Source: a virus
DNA: 59,091 bases
Direction: 5' to 3' (one strand)
IMG/VR virus record: IMGVR_UViG_3300027908_000029
Coordinates: 1 to 59,091 of that record
The translations under genes were made by a program, and so were the position numbers. Position 1 is the first letter of the stretch. Each line of letters begins with the position of its first letter. A model generated the notes under the pieces. That model made no database searches and was not told the origin of the DNA. It worked only from the letters and a program-made list of their open reading frames with translations. Below, piece by piece: positions 41,838 through 52,300 of this stretch.

Positions 41838-43376
41838 AAACGCGCGGTACTCATTGTCGCGGTGATGTGGGTGTTGGCTGTGTCCGCGCCTGCACACGCT
41901 CAAGTCCAAGTCTCCTACGCCGCGACCAATTTGCCCAACACTTTCACAGCGGCGAATAATTTCTCCATCGGCTTGAACTCCGGGCCGCTCACGCTCACTC
42001 AGATCACTGCGCTGACATTCGTCGCTCCCGGCACGATCATCACATGCTCGAATTGCACGACCAACAGCAATCCCTGCACGGTGGGAGCAGCGCAAACCCT
42101 CGCTGTCTATCTCAACGGCGCATGGACGTGCAACTTGGGCGGTGGTGGCGGTGGTGGTGGCAGCGTCAATCCCGGAACGCAATACCAACTACCCATATAC
42201 GCGACCACGGGCAGCGTACTTAGCGCAGATACACTGCTCACTGACAATGGGACTCTACTGGCTTACACGGGGGCCACTGGGATTGCCGCGCCTCAATTTG
42301 GCGTCACTGGCAGCGGGGCATTCACGTTCGGCGGCACCTACGGAAACTTTTCCTCGCCCGGTGCGAATCTCTCCCGTTGCGGATTTGGCATCGGCGGGGT
42401 ATTCTCGTGCTCATTCAACAATGATGCGGTCACCGCAGTGCTACGTTCCGGTGGCGTGGCTGGCACGGACATCACCACTGGTCTGGTTGCGCCACAATAC
42501 ATCGGGAACCTGTCAGCCACATACGTTACGCAAACAGAAGTGGCCAGCGCGAGCGGCGTGGCCAGTCTCGACACCACTGGCAACGTTCCCGCGAATCAAC
42601 TCGGCAACGTCATGGTGGTTGGCAACAACTACGCACTGTTTGCGTTCTGCTCGGGGAATTCCGGCGGCAGCAACTCAGTATTCGTGATGGTCCCGAGCAG
42701 CACTGGCACATCGACCGGATGCAGCACGACCACTGCTTCTGAAATGCCGATCGCCAGCGCCGGCACGATGAAGAATCTGTACGTGAACTCCGTGCACGCC
42801 GGGAGCAATGCCAGCAATGTGGTGTTATACGTGAATGGCTCGGCCACGGCGGTTACATGTTCGATTGCATCCAGTACCACATGCAGCGACACCACTCATA
42901 CAGTAGCCGTGTCTCAGGGCAGCACATGGTCGATCCGGTATGCCCCCGGCGGCACTAGTGACACCGCTCAGGGTATCCACGCCAGCTTCCAAGTCGCCGT
43001 GAGCAGTGGATACACGGAGTTCTCATGGTGTCCGGGGACTGTCGGCACAGCCAACGCCGTCTACGCGCTGCTGCCCGTGACCAGTTCTTATAATTGTGCA
43101 AGCACCGTGGCCACGGAGATGCCGATCCCGGTCACAGGCACAGCGACCAATCTCTATGTAAATGCCGGGACGCAGGGCTCAAATGCCAGCAACGTCACAC
43201 TCTACATCAACGGCGCGGCTACAGCACTGACGTGCTCGATCGGCGCGGCGACCACGTGCAATGACCAGATACATCAGATTCCATTCAACGCGGGGAACAC
43301 TTGGTCTGTGCGCTACGCTCCGGGCGCGGCCAGCGATACTGCCGCGAATATCCAAGTCACTTTTCAGGTGTTTTAG
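41835..43376 (+). CDS. Exported protein with C-terminal tandem repeat, 513 aa
   Basis: Start at ATG 41835 gives the signal MKRAVLIVAVMWVLAVSAP with cleavage after AHA; an in-frame ATG at 41823 lies in the collagen remnant. A Gly-rich linker follows. Two related repeats of about 120 residues end the protein (from residues 266 and 393), sharing EMPI, NLYVNA, ASNVTLYINGAATALTCSI and SVRYAPG. They may be duplicated receptor- or glycan-binding domains. Confidence 0.75.
   Translation: MKRAVLIVAVMWVLAVSAPAHAQVQVSYAATNLPNTFTAANNFSIGLNSGPLTLTQITALTFVAPGTIITCSNCTTNSNPCTVGAAQTLAVYLNGAWTCNLGGGGGGGGSVNPGTQYQLPIYATTGSVLSADTLLTDNGTLLAYTGATGIAAPQFGVTGSGAFTFGGTYGNFSSPGANLSRCGFGIGGVFSCSFNNDAVTAVLRSGGVAGTDITTGLVAPQYIGNLSATYVTQTEVASASGVASLDTTGNVPANQLGNVMVVGNNYALFAFCSGNSGGSNSVFVMVPSSTGTSTGCSTTTASEMPIASAGTMKNLYVNSVHAGSNASNVVLYVNGSATAVTCSIASSTTCSDTTHTVAVSQGSTWSIRYAPGGTSDTAQGIHASFQVAVSSGYTEFSWCPGTVGTANAVYALLPVTSSYNCASTVATEMPIPVTGTATNLYVNAGTQGSNASNVTLYINGAATALTCSIGAATTCNDQIHQIPFNAGNTWSVRYAPGAASDTAANIQVTFQVF
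42630..43373 (+). repeat. Tandem duplication of a ~120-aa domain
   Basis: The copies span about 42630-43007 and 43011-43373 within the 41835 gene. They share spacing and most of the motifs, with several Cys residues in matching places. The duplication is at the protein level and has diverged at the DNA level. Confidence 0.65.
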
Positions 43377-43379
43377 CCC

Positions 43380-45980
43380 ATGCGGAGACTGCTTATATTT
43401 CTACTGCTGTCCGCCAGTTGCCTTGCCCAGAGCACTATCGGCGGCAATGGCGTTCTCGGCGGCAATGGTGCCGGGACCATCTCCCAAGCCCCCGGACTGG
43501 TGATCAACACCACCAGTCTGTTAGCCGGAATCTACGGGATACATTACAGCGCCACTCTGGCTGCCACCGGCGGGAACCCTCCGTATTCATGGTCGGTATT
43601 CACTGGGGCACTACCCACGGGATTGTCGCTCAGTTCCGCTGGCGTTATCAGCGGCACTCCCACGGCTGTCGCCACGTACAATTTCACAGTAAAAGTAGTG
43701 GACTCCAGCTCGCCACAGTTGAATGCCACTCAGCCGCTCACCCTGATCATCTCGGCAGCGAACTGTGGGCCGCCTACATATCCTTGCGCGCGCACCGATC
43801 GCGCGGTGACGTTTTCTGCTACCCAACTCACCAACATGTGCCCGCCGCAGGCCGGAGTCAATCCGTGCACACCGGGAATCAACGGCCAGTCGCTGATCAA
43901 CACTGGCTGGCTGTATGGCCGCAACACGATCATGACAGACCCGAATTACAACAACATTCAAATGGTCAGACTGGTTGACTATAGTGACACCCAGCCGCCG
44001 TATAATTGTCCCGGCCCGACCGCTGGTCCCGGTGGGTCTGCCGAAGAAAACATCTGGAGTTCGGACAAGCAATATGTCCTGATCGGCTGTAACAATGGCG
44101 GCACGCGGCTTCTGCATTTCAATCCCACCACATTGCAAGTCGCAGTAGTAAACGCCCTGACTACCAGCCCAGTGGCTTCTCCGGGGAGCGCAACGATCAC
44201 CACCAACAACACAACGTATATGCAGGTCAACGTGCCACAACTAGTCGATCCCGGAGCTAGCCAAGAGTTTGTCACACCCACAGCGGTGAACGCAGGAGTG
44301 TCATTCACAGCAGTATTTGCCAATACACATCTGAGCGGCGCAAAAGTCACCAGTCAAGGCTACGTCGCGGGCTGGACTGGCACCAATTGCACCTACTGTA
44401 TGCCTTCCGGCGGGGAATTCGATTATGTCACGGCAGACACATTTTACTCTCTGATCGGCTACCAGATCGAAGAGTTCACGATCTCGAACGCGCTGGCATC
44501 CAGTGGCACCGTGGTTGCGGATTTCTCTTACGGCGTGCCTTGCTGGCGGAACTCCTGTCCCGATTGGTCAGGCGGCGGGAACTGGACAGCGGGCACAGTG
44601 CTTTTGCCACTCACCAATAATCCCGCGAATGACGCTTTTCAACTAATGAACACCAGCACTCTCCCGTGTGCCAAAGGGGCCACGAATCCGAACTGGGCGA
44701 GCACGACTCTCACGATCATCACGGATGGCGCGTGCAGCTTCGTGAACGCCGGACCAGTCAATATTGCCAGTCCTACGTTTATCACCCATTCCTATCCCGG
44801 CGTGGTCAGTCACAGCGGTCAGCAGTGGGCAGCGGGACTCGCCAACTTCCAGGGGGACGGCGGCGCGGGCTCGATGCACGTGGTCTATTACAACTCAGCC
44901 ACGCACACGTATTACTACCACAACAGCGCAACAGGAGCGGTGTTTACGACTGTGTGCTCTGGCGGCACTGGCCCTACCTGTTCTGGTGGTTCATTCTCTG
45001 GTCCGACGTTCCAGTCCTACATCATCCCCGGATCGGCTACGTGTACTCCGGCCAGTCCCACATGCCAAGACCTTACACTCCTGCATAACGTGAAAATCGC
45101 CAAAGACGGCATCCATATCACCGTTGGCCCACAGAAGTGCGCGTTCGCCACGGTGCAATGCCCAGTCATCGGCGGCGGGAATATCTATTTCTGGGACACG
45201 GCAACTGGCGTTCAGTACTGGCCGGATGTATCCCCAGGACATCACGCCAGCGGATACGCCTACCTGTTCGCGGAGAGCGGATATACATCGGCCAACCCTT
45301 ACTATTATTCATTCGGGATTCCATTTGCGTCCACCGGGACTCTGCAAAAATACTGGAACGCCCGGCAGACTCCGCCTGCGATATGTTCGCCAATTGCGTG
45401 TGGTACGAATTCTCCGTTTGACTACCATACCTCTGCGGTAGCTGAGAACTCTAGTGACACGTCCTCGATCTGCGGGGCGACGCTCTCAAATAATTACGGC
45501 AACTGGCCTTACAATTACCCCTATTTTGGAGAGGTATTCTGCTACGCCACCGATGGCAGCAACACGGTGTGGCGCGAGGGTCTGAGCTACAACAGCGAAG
45601 CGAACGTCGGATTCAATACCTGGGCGAACGTCGGCGGACTCAGCTCGGACGGGTCGCTCTGGGCGAACAGTACTGACTGGTGGAACACTCTGGGGTCCAC
45701 CAAGGGATTGACGAGTTGTCTCGGCGGATTCAACTGGCAGCCGATGAACACGTACAATCTGAATGATCTCATCGCGCCGGGCACGAACAACGGTCCTGCC
45801 GCCGGCGCTGGAGTGTTTCAGGCTACGAGCTGCACAGGGGGAGTGTGTACTACTGGTTCAAAGCATCCGGTGTGGACATCGGGGGTCGGTAATTCCCCGC
45901 CGCAGGATGGCACGGTCACTTGGACGAACATTGGTACGAATAGTTGCAATCCGACGATTGTGGTATACAAGCTCAACTAG
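43380..45980 (+). CDS. Exported He_PIG/propeller-like protein, 866 aa
   Basis: MRRLLIFLLLSASCLA is a Sec signal almost the same as that of the 37599 protein. Residues about 40-120 match a putative-Ig (He_PIG-like) domain: GIHYSATLAATGGNPPYSWS and LPTGLSLSSAGVISGTPTAV. The rest is Cys-rich and beta-rich, with propeller-like segments such as SSDKQYVLIGCNNGGTRLLH. Around thirty cysteines fit an extracytoplasmic protein. Function unknown; surface adhesion or fibre. Confidence 0.74.
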   Translation: MRRLLIFLLLSASCLAQSTIGGNGVLGGNGAGTISQAPGLVINTTSLLAGIYGIHYSATLAATGGNPPYSWSVFTGALPTGLSLSSAGVISGTPTAVATYNFTVKVVDSSSPQLNATQPLTLIISAANCGPPTYPCARTDRAVTFSATQLTNMCPPQAGVNPCTPGINGQSLINTGWLYGRNTIMTDPNYNNIQMVRLVDYSDTQPPYNCPGPTAGPGGSAEENIWSSDKQYVLIGCNNGGTRLLHFNPTTLQVAVVNALTTSPVASPGSATITTNNTTYMQVNVPQLVDPGASQEFVTPTAVNAGVSFTAVFANTHLSGAKVTSQGYVAGWTGTNCTYCMPSGGEFDYVTADTFYSLIGYQIEEFTISNALASSGTVVADFSYGVPCWRNSCPDWSGGGNWTAGTVLLPLTNNPANDAFQLMNTSTLPCAKGATNPNWASTTLTIITDGACSFVNAGPVNIASPTFITHSYPGVVSHSGQQWAAGLANFQGDGGAGSMHVVYYNSATHTYYYHNSATGAVFTTVCSGGTGPTCSGGSFSGPTFQSYIIPGSATCTPASPTCQDLTLLHNVKIAKDGIHITVGPQKCAFATVQCPVIGGGNIYFWDTATGVQYWPDVSPGHHASGYAYLFAESGYTSANPYYYSFGIPFASTGTLQKYWNARQTPPAICSPIACGTNSPFDYHTSAVAENSSDTSSICGATLSNNYGNWPYNYPYFGEVFCYATDGSNTVWREGLSYNSEANVGFNTWANVGGLSSDGSLWANSTDWWNTLGSTKGLTSCLGGFNWQPMNTYNLNDLIAPGTNNGPAAGAGVFQATSCTGGVCTTGSKHPVWTSGVGNSPPQDGTVTWTNIGTNSCNPTIVVYKLN

Positions 45981-45989
45981 CAGTCCATT

Positions 45990-47036
45990 ATGGGTATCCC
46001 AATTCCCAATCTCGTGTATCTGCTGGCGATGGACGGGACTGTCTGGGTGCCTGGGATTTCCAACACCGGGATTGCTACGACTACCGAGATGGCCGTGCCC
46101 AGTGGATCGAGTGCTGTCCCGTGGTATGAGTTGAACGACGCAGTGACTGGTGTGACATATCGACTGGTTGTGCAGCCGTGTCCGACAGTGCCGAGTGGGC
46201 CACAGGGCGAGTTGCATATCGACCAGACGACGCCGAATTCCAGCGCCCCGGTGCAATTGCTGGTGAGTGCGCCGAACGCAACCGTATATTTTCTTCAGAT
46301 CGCTGATGGGATCTTACAGTCCGGCTTGGCGACTCCTGCGAGTGCAAGTTGCAACACTCCTATTCGTATTCTCGCCGATCATGTGCTGGAGCGCCTCGAA
46401 GATCCGACAGGTATATTTTGGAATCGACGCTTGGAAGTCTACTCGGCAATTGTCGAGGCGTTAAACGATCTCACCATTCTAGTCGGTCGGCCTGTCATGG
46501 GTGTGCAGCTCATATTCAATCTGCAACCGAATTCCGTATGGCAGTTTTTGCCTAAAGGTTTCCTGTGCTTGACTGACATCTACGGGCCGCAGTCCCTGCT
46601 CCGGAAGCAAACTCTGTTCGACTACGATTACATCCAGTTCAATTCCGGCTCTGGATGGGAGAACGAGAACTCTACATCAGGCCCGACCACATGGGCTCCT
46701 CTGGGCACGAACATGTTCATCGTGCACCCATCAGCAGGAGCGGCGCAACAGGTGCTGTTGAATGCCATCCTCTACCCGGTGGCCGCAGCATGGCCGTATG
46801 CAGGTTCAGAAGTGGTGCCGTTTCACCACGAATTCTTCGCCGCCATTGAGTCGTATGCCGCGCACATTCTCAGGTTCAAAGAATCAGGCCCGGATTTTCA
46901 GTCCTCAATGACTCTGTACGGCGACTACCTCGCGCAAGCCGAGCGCATGAGTGTCATCGAAACACGCAAAGATCCAATACTCTGGTCGAGATCGTTTGGT
47001 ACAATGTTCGGGCCGAACCAAATTCCGAAGAGGTGA
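45990..47036 (+). CDS. Connector/collar-like virion protein, 348 aa
   Basis: No signal peptide; the return to an unsignalled product marks the end of the exported cassette. The C-terminal half has DHVLERLEDPTGIFW and LEVYSAIVEALNDLTILVG, typical of phage adaptor-type proteins. The N-terminus contains a beta domain. The 47418 protein may be a distant relative. Exact role unknown. Confidence 0.7.
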   Translation: MGIPIPNLVYLLAMDGTVWVPGISNTGIATTTEMAVPSGSSAVPWYELNDAVTGVTYRLVVQPCPTVPSGPQGELHIDQTTPNSSAPVQLLVSAPNATVYFLQIADGILQSGLATPASASCNTPIRILADHVLERLEDPTGIFWNRRLEVYSAIVEALNDLTILVGRPVMGVQLIFNLQPNSVWQFLPKGFLCLTDIYGPQSLLRKQTLFDYDYIQFNSGSGWENENSTSGPTTWAPLGTNMFIVHPSAGAAQQVLLNAILYPVAAAWPYAGSEVVPFHHEFFAAIESYAAHILRFKESGPDFQSSMTLYGDYLAQAERMSVIETRKDPILWSRSFGTMFGPNQIPKR

Positions 47037-47041
47037 GTGTA

Positions 47042-47344
47042 ATGCTGCCTGTCAATGACAATACCATCGACCTTCGCAAGTATCGTGGTAAGATCACTCG
47101 TTGTCCTCATTGCGCGATCAAAGACGCGACCAAAGCCGACGCCGTGATCGCCGAGCGCATGTCGATGGGCAAGAGTTGTCCATCCTGTCTAGGCTTCGGA
47201 TTCATCGCTAAGTGCACGAACTGCGGCGGCGACGGCATCTACAAGGGCTCATCCGCGTCATTCGGCGGAGGCGACACACCGTTCCATTCGGCGTGTAATC
47301 CTTGCGGCGCGACAGGCATTTTCGCTGTGCGCAAGCCCTGCTGA
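47042..47344 (+). CDS. DnaJ-like zinc-finger protein, 100 aa
   Basis: ATG 47042 has GAGGTG upstream; a GTG at 47033 overlapping the previous stop is the alternative. The product has four Cys-x2-Cys pairs: CPHC, CPSCLGFGF, CTNCGGDG and CNPCGATG. This is the repeat pattern of DnaJ-type zinc domains without a J domain. It may help assemble neighbouring virion proteins. Confidence 0.75.
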   Translation: MLPVNDNTIDLRKYRGKITRCPHCAIKDATKADAVIAERMSMGKSCPSCLGFGFIAKCTNCGGDGIYKGSSASFGGGDTPFHSACNPCGATGIFAVRKPC

Positions 47345-47417
47345 CTGGAAGGACGAAGTGCCTGTCTCTCAAGAAGTTGTAGCCACTTCCTCTGCCGCCG
47401 TGTAATACTGTTCCGGT

Positions 47418-48596
47418 ATGGCGCAGGTTGGCTCCGGTTTCCGATCTGTCTGGTCCGTCATGCTCGAAATGAGCTTTGAACTCATCGAGCCATATCTCTA
47501 TTCGACGACGGCGTCCGCTGTTGCATCCGCTGGGACTGCCACGATCCAGGTCAACACTCTGGGGTACCCGGTTCCGGCAGTCTTTGTCGGGGCTCAACTG
47601 GTCATTGACAGTGGACTCTCGCAAGAGATCATCACAGTCACGGCGTTCAATACTACTATTACTCCACCAACAATCACAGCGACATTTGCAGTCCCACATC
47701 TGAGTGGTGTGCAGATCATCGGTGCTACATTCCCGACGCAAGCGGCATCCGGGGATGTATTCTTTAGTCAATCCGAGATACTCAGCTATCTTGCTCGCGC
47801 GCAAAATGTATTTCTCTCGGACGTACCGATCATATTCGCTCTCAATGCCCAGACGGTGCAAGTGGGACAGACACTGCAACCTTTCCCCTGCGATATTGTC
47901 GAGGCCGCACGGATCGCATCGTCGTACCAGAACGTCGCGTTGACATCGCTTATTCGCAGCAGTGGTACAGTCACAGCGACATCTCAATCTCCCCATGGAC
48001 TATCCGCGAACGAAGCATTTGCTATCATCCAGTCTCCGGACCCCACGTTTGACGGCGCATTCACTGTTGCAACTGTGCCGGATTCCACGCACTGGACATA
48101 CCCGCAATCGGGGATCAATACCAGCACCAGCGGTGGCGGATTCGCAGGGTTGTGGCTGAGGCTACTCGAAGTATCATTCGAGGAATTAGCCATGCAGAAT
48201 CCCGCGTGGAGGAACACGTATATCACGTCTCTCCGGAATTGGTTTGAAGACAGACAGGGATTGTACCAATGGGGAACAGGCGGAATCCCAGCGTCAAACT
48301 TCCCAGTGGAGATTCTGTGTTCAATCCGGGATACAGACACATTGCAACTCACCGATGGTTTTCTTACGCCGGACGTATTTTTGCACGCCGTCCGCTGGAA
48401 GGCTTTGCAGTTCTGTCTGGAGAAGGACGGCGAGCAGCGAGATGCAAATCGCGCTCAGTACTGCAAGATGCGCTATGATCGATTGGTGGTGGCAGTACGC
48501 AGATGGTCTGGGTGGGCGAGTGGCATGGGTGGACAAGCACATCAACAGATGGCGATGGCCGGGGCGGGTGGTGGTCAATCTAGAGGCCGTCGATGA
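47418..48596 (+). CDS. Adaptor/tail virion protein, 392 aa
   Basis: N-terminal and C-terminal helical parts flank beta domains. The segment SPHGLSANEAFAIIQS with PTFDGAFTVATV matches a beta module also seen in the 53181 protein. The C-terminus is Gly/Arg-rich. Its position between the collar-like and nozzle-like genes suggests a tail-knob component. The last 22 bases overlap the antisense HNH gene. Confidence 0.7.
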   Translation: MAQVGSGFRSVWSVMLEMSFELIEPYLYSTTASAVASAGTATIQVNTLGYPVPAVFVGAQLVIDSGLSQEIITVTAFNTTITPPTITATFAVPHLSGVQIIGATFPTQAASGDVFFSQSEILSYLARAQNVFLSDVPIIFALNAQTVQVGQTLQPFPCDIVEAARIASSYQNVALTSLIRSSGTVTATSQSPHGLSANEAFAIIQSPDPTFDGAFTVATVPDSTHWTYPQSGINTSTSGGGFAGLWLRLLEVSFEELAMQNPAWRNTYITSLRNWFEDRQGLYQWGTGGIPASNFPVEILCSIRDTDTLQLTDGFLTPDVFLHAVRWKALQFCLEKDGEQRDANRAQYCKMRYDRLVVAVRRWSGWASGMGGQAHQQMAMAGAGGGQSRGRR

Positions 48597-49276
48597 CGCG
48601 GAAAATTAAGTCGCGCAAACTCTCCATGATACTTCTTGGCCGCTTTGTCATACGCCTTCGCGGCTTCTGTTTTTGCCTTAAAACCTCCCAAATGTATGTT
48701 CCTTCCGTGTCCTCTTATACAGCTATACCATCTCTTACCGTGAGCGTAAACACCCCTAAAGCCGGATTTGTTAATCGAACGCACTCTGTTTTTACTGTTA
48801 ACGATATTGTTTCCAGCCGTTCCTTTTCTCAGATTGCTGTCTCTGTTATCCAGTGTGTCATGGTTTTTGTGATCACACCATTCGCCTTTCTTAGCGTTGA
48901 GGATGACGCGTTGCATGGCTACAGTCTTTTGTGGCCGTATGCCTTCGGGGTGCGGAATGTTAGTCGCCGCATAAAAGCTCTGTGTGTCTTTATTCCAAAG
49001 AGCAAACCATACTTTTTCCATCAACTCCTTATAGCGATGAGCACTGACAGTGGTGTACTGGTCTTGTGTCAATGGGATTTTCCGACAGAGCCCCCCTTTG
49101 ATCTTAAAGACGCGATTAATGATTGGCGGTTTGTTTGTCCAAATCCAGCACTTTTCACACATCTTGGACTTTTTGTTTTTGGTGCCTTGGCACTGTGGGC
49201 AAATGGTCTGCCACGGTTTGTGGCTATTAGCTGTAGAATGGTTTCGCGGCTCGACAACCTGTTTGCTCAGGCGCAT
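48575..49276 (-). CDS. HNH endonuclease with AP2 domain
   Basis: A GGGAGTAGGAAC ribosome site precedes ATG 49276. The N-terminus has CPQCQGTKNKKSKMCEKC, a probable zinc site. The HNH-type core is GEWCDHKNHDTLDNRDSNLR. An AP2 DNA-binding domain follows (GFRGVYAHGKRWYSCIRG to KAYDKAAKKYHGEFARLNF). The final residues (RHRRPLD) are antisense to the 3' end of the 47418 gene. It is A+T-richer than its neighbours and typical of a mobile homing endonuclease. Confidence 0.85.
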   Translation of the reverse strand: MRLSKQVVEPRNHSTANSHKPWQTICPQCQGTKNKKSKMCEKCWIWTNKPPIINRVFKIKGGLCRKIPLTQDQYTTVSAHRYKELMEKVWFALWNKDTQSFYAATNIPHPEGIRPQKTVAMQRVILNAKKGEWCDHKNHDTLDNRDSNLRKGTAGNNIVNSKNRVRSINKSGFRGVYAHGKRWYSCIRGHGRNIHLGGFKAKTEAAKAYDKAAKKYHGEFARLNFPRHRRPLD

Positions 49277-49326
49277 GTTCCTACTCCCATAGGACGTGCG
49301 GGTCAGGCCGCACTGGAATTATTCTA

Positions 49327-52300
49327 ATGTCACAGGACACGAAATACAAGTCGATTCCGTTTGTATTCAAATCTTCCGGCGTTATGGCTAGGCCCGCCAC
49401 GGACCAGCCTCCAAATCTTAGTTTCTTCTTAAACGAAAATGGGGTTTATGAAAGGGAGGAAAATTCTGTAAGTTCGAGATACGGTAGCACGTTAATCACA
49501 AGGGACGCTATCGGAGTCGGCACCAATAACTATTTTTTCGCAAGCCCACCTGTCGTTCTCGCTCGGATGCTATCACTCTATGGAGCGGCATTTCGATACG
49601 CCATCCTAGCCAACGGTGGAGTCTACCGCCGCGCAGGCACCACGCAAGGACCGTATACAGAGATCGCCACCGGCTTGAGCGGCACCCGCTGTTCGACGCT
49701 GATACTGACGTGTTTTGGCTCTGCCCAGCCGTACCTGTTCATCTGGGACTCGATCGCGCCATGCAAGGATAGTGGCACCGGCTCCCCGACCACCATAGGC
49801 ATCGCCCCTCCAGTCGTGCCCATGCTCTCCACGCAATACGCACCAGTATTTCAGATCATAGACTCATTTCAATCCGCAGCCGGGTACGGCATCTCCGGCT
49901 CTCTCTCGACCGCTGCCACTGTCGCCGGCGATGACGGCACACCCATACTCGGGGGGAATTACGACCAGTACCTGGATGACTCACTCTCTTACGCGACCGC
50001 ACCAGACGGCATGATCGCTAGTTCGACCAGCCTCGCGGATAACTCTATCCGGCTCAAGTTCAACACCAACCGGAACAACAACACTTACGATATCGTCTCC
50101 CAGAGCAACGCTTACGCCGTGACGGATTCGTTTGTATTCAAAGAAGTCACGTTTGCGTTTGCTTCAAACTCGACCTCAGCCATTGCCAAAACCGTCTCAC
50201 TGGACCTCGGGAATTATCAGGCTGGCGATCTGATTATTCTGGTCATGCAGGTGTCGAACCCAGCGGCGGTGCAACAAGTCACGGTGCAATTCGATGTCAA
50301 TGGCAGTGGATACACATCGAGCTATTATTCTAAAACTGTCATCCCGGTCAGCTACCAAGGGAATCTCTCACTCCCACAGACTAACGACCCGACCACCGCG
50401 ATGGTCAACGAGGTGTTCTCGCTCGCAACCGGAATAGTCAACACTCAGCAACTGGGATCACCAACCACACTGCCAACCAACGACCCGAATCTCTCCGGAT
50501 TGCAACCATCGCAAATGACCAGTGGCGAGGGATCATGGTCGGTGTGTCTGCTGCAAATGGGAGATTTTCTGCCAGTTGGCAACGCAGGCGAACCCGGACT
50601 CGACTGGTCCGCGATCACCGGGTGGCAAGTGCAGGTCGTGACGAACACTCAGGGCTCGACGAATGTCTCGTTCAACGGTCTGTATGTGCAAGGGAGTCCA
50701 ACCGGGAATGGGATTAACACGAATGCTGGACCGAGCAGTTATGGTGGTGTCGGATATGACGCCCGGTACACGTACTGGGACGCGAACACTTTTACGGAGT
50801 CCAACCCATGCGCTTTGGCGAATTTTTCAGTGACTCAATCGAATCCCGGCGGATCTAGTACTCTAGTCGTCCTCCGTCAAGCCATCAACATGCAGGGGCA
50901 ATACTCCACCAATCCCCGTGTCACCCACGTCCGCATCTACGTGCGCGGCGGAGTCTACGGTGACAACTGGTACTACGCGGACCAGATTCCGAATATCACC
51001 GGGAACGCGACATTCAGCTACAGATACATATTCCCGGACACAGTGCTTCAACAGGGCAATATTCTGAATCTGCAAAATGACGTGCCAGTCACGAGTACGC
51101 TGCAAAATCCGATCTCGACCACGATGACGAACGGCGTTAACCCCCCAGTGGGGACGAACATTCCACAGTTTGTGACGGTCCACGTCGCGCAGGCATCAGC
51201 GGTGTTTGTCACTGGGCAGATCGTGGTGCTAGGTAATCCCGCGAACGAAGAAGAATGCTACGTGGTGAACGGTGGCACTGGGACGTTTAACTGCTACGTG
51301 TTCCTGCCGCATGTCCCCGGGGAGCCCGTGCAGGCATTCAGTCAACCTGCGATCGCGTGCAATCTGGCGGCAAGTGGATATGGACAGGTGTGGCTGGCTG
51401 GCGACCCGAACAACCCACATTTCCTGTATTACACACCGAAGGGGAATCCGGAAAATTGTCCCCCGCAGAACTATATCCCCAGTCCCGGTGGACCATCTGA
51501 CCCGATCACGGCGGTGTTTAACTTCCGTGGGACCATTTACGTTCGCACGCATTCTACTCACTATCAAGTGTTCCCCGGCAATCCGCCGTACATGCAGACC
51601 ACAGGCTCAAAGCATGGCTCACCCGCGAGTTTCGACTGGTGCATCACGGAGAATGAAGTCTGGGAATGCTCGTATGACGGTATAAGGGCTTTTTCTGGCA
51701 GTGGCAGCACATACAAGTCGCTTATCATCGAGTGGCTATTTCGGAATAATCCGCTGACACCGATCACGCTGGTGAATCTGTCACAGTTGAGCAATGTGAT
51801 CTCGGTGTTCAAGAACAACACGATCACCATCGCATACAACGGTCAAGATGGGAACATCCACAGGCTGCGCTACAACACTTCCTATCAGCGTTGGCGGAAT
51901 GACGACGTGGCCGCGACCGCTATGCTGGTAGAGACAGACACGAATCAGTTCCTGTACTCGTACCCGATTACCGCTGGCACGCAATCCGGCTGGGCGATTG
52001 CATTCGAGGATATTAACCGAGACTACGATGATGGCGGCTGGGTGAATGGTGCACTGGTACAGGTGCCGATCGCGCTCAACCTCCAGACTCCCTATCTCGA
52101 TCTCGGCACCCCGAACAATCAGAAACAGTGGAATAACGTTACCGTCGATGCCAACCCGAACAACCAGACGATCACGGCGGAACTTCTGTTCGACGACAAC
52201 AATGGATCGGTAGCGCCGATAGTGCTGGGTACGTGCGTGGGGGGCATCCGGCAGAAATTCCAGTTCCCAGTGAATGCCGGATTGGGTCAGCAAGCGTACC

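Noticed and set aside
30287-46000. Many Gly/Ser/Thr-rich DNA repeats that could suggest a CRISPR or satellite array
   Set aside because: The repeats are in frame, unevenly spaced and protein-coding, and lack spacer structure.
47033-47041. GTG 47033 as the start of the DnaJ-like zinc protein
   Set aside because: ATG 47042 has the better-placed GAGGTG site; the GTG remains possible.
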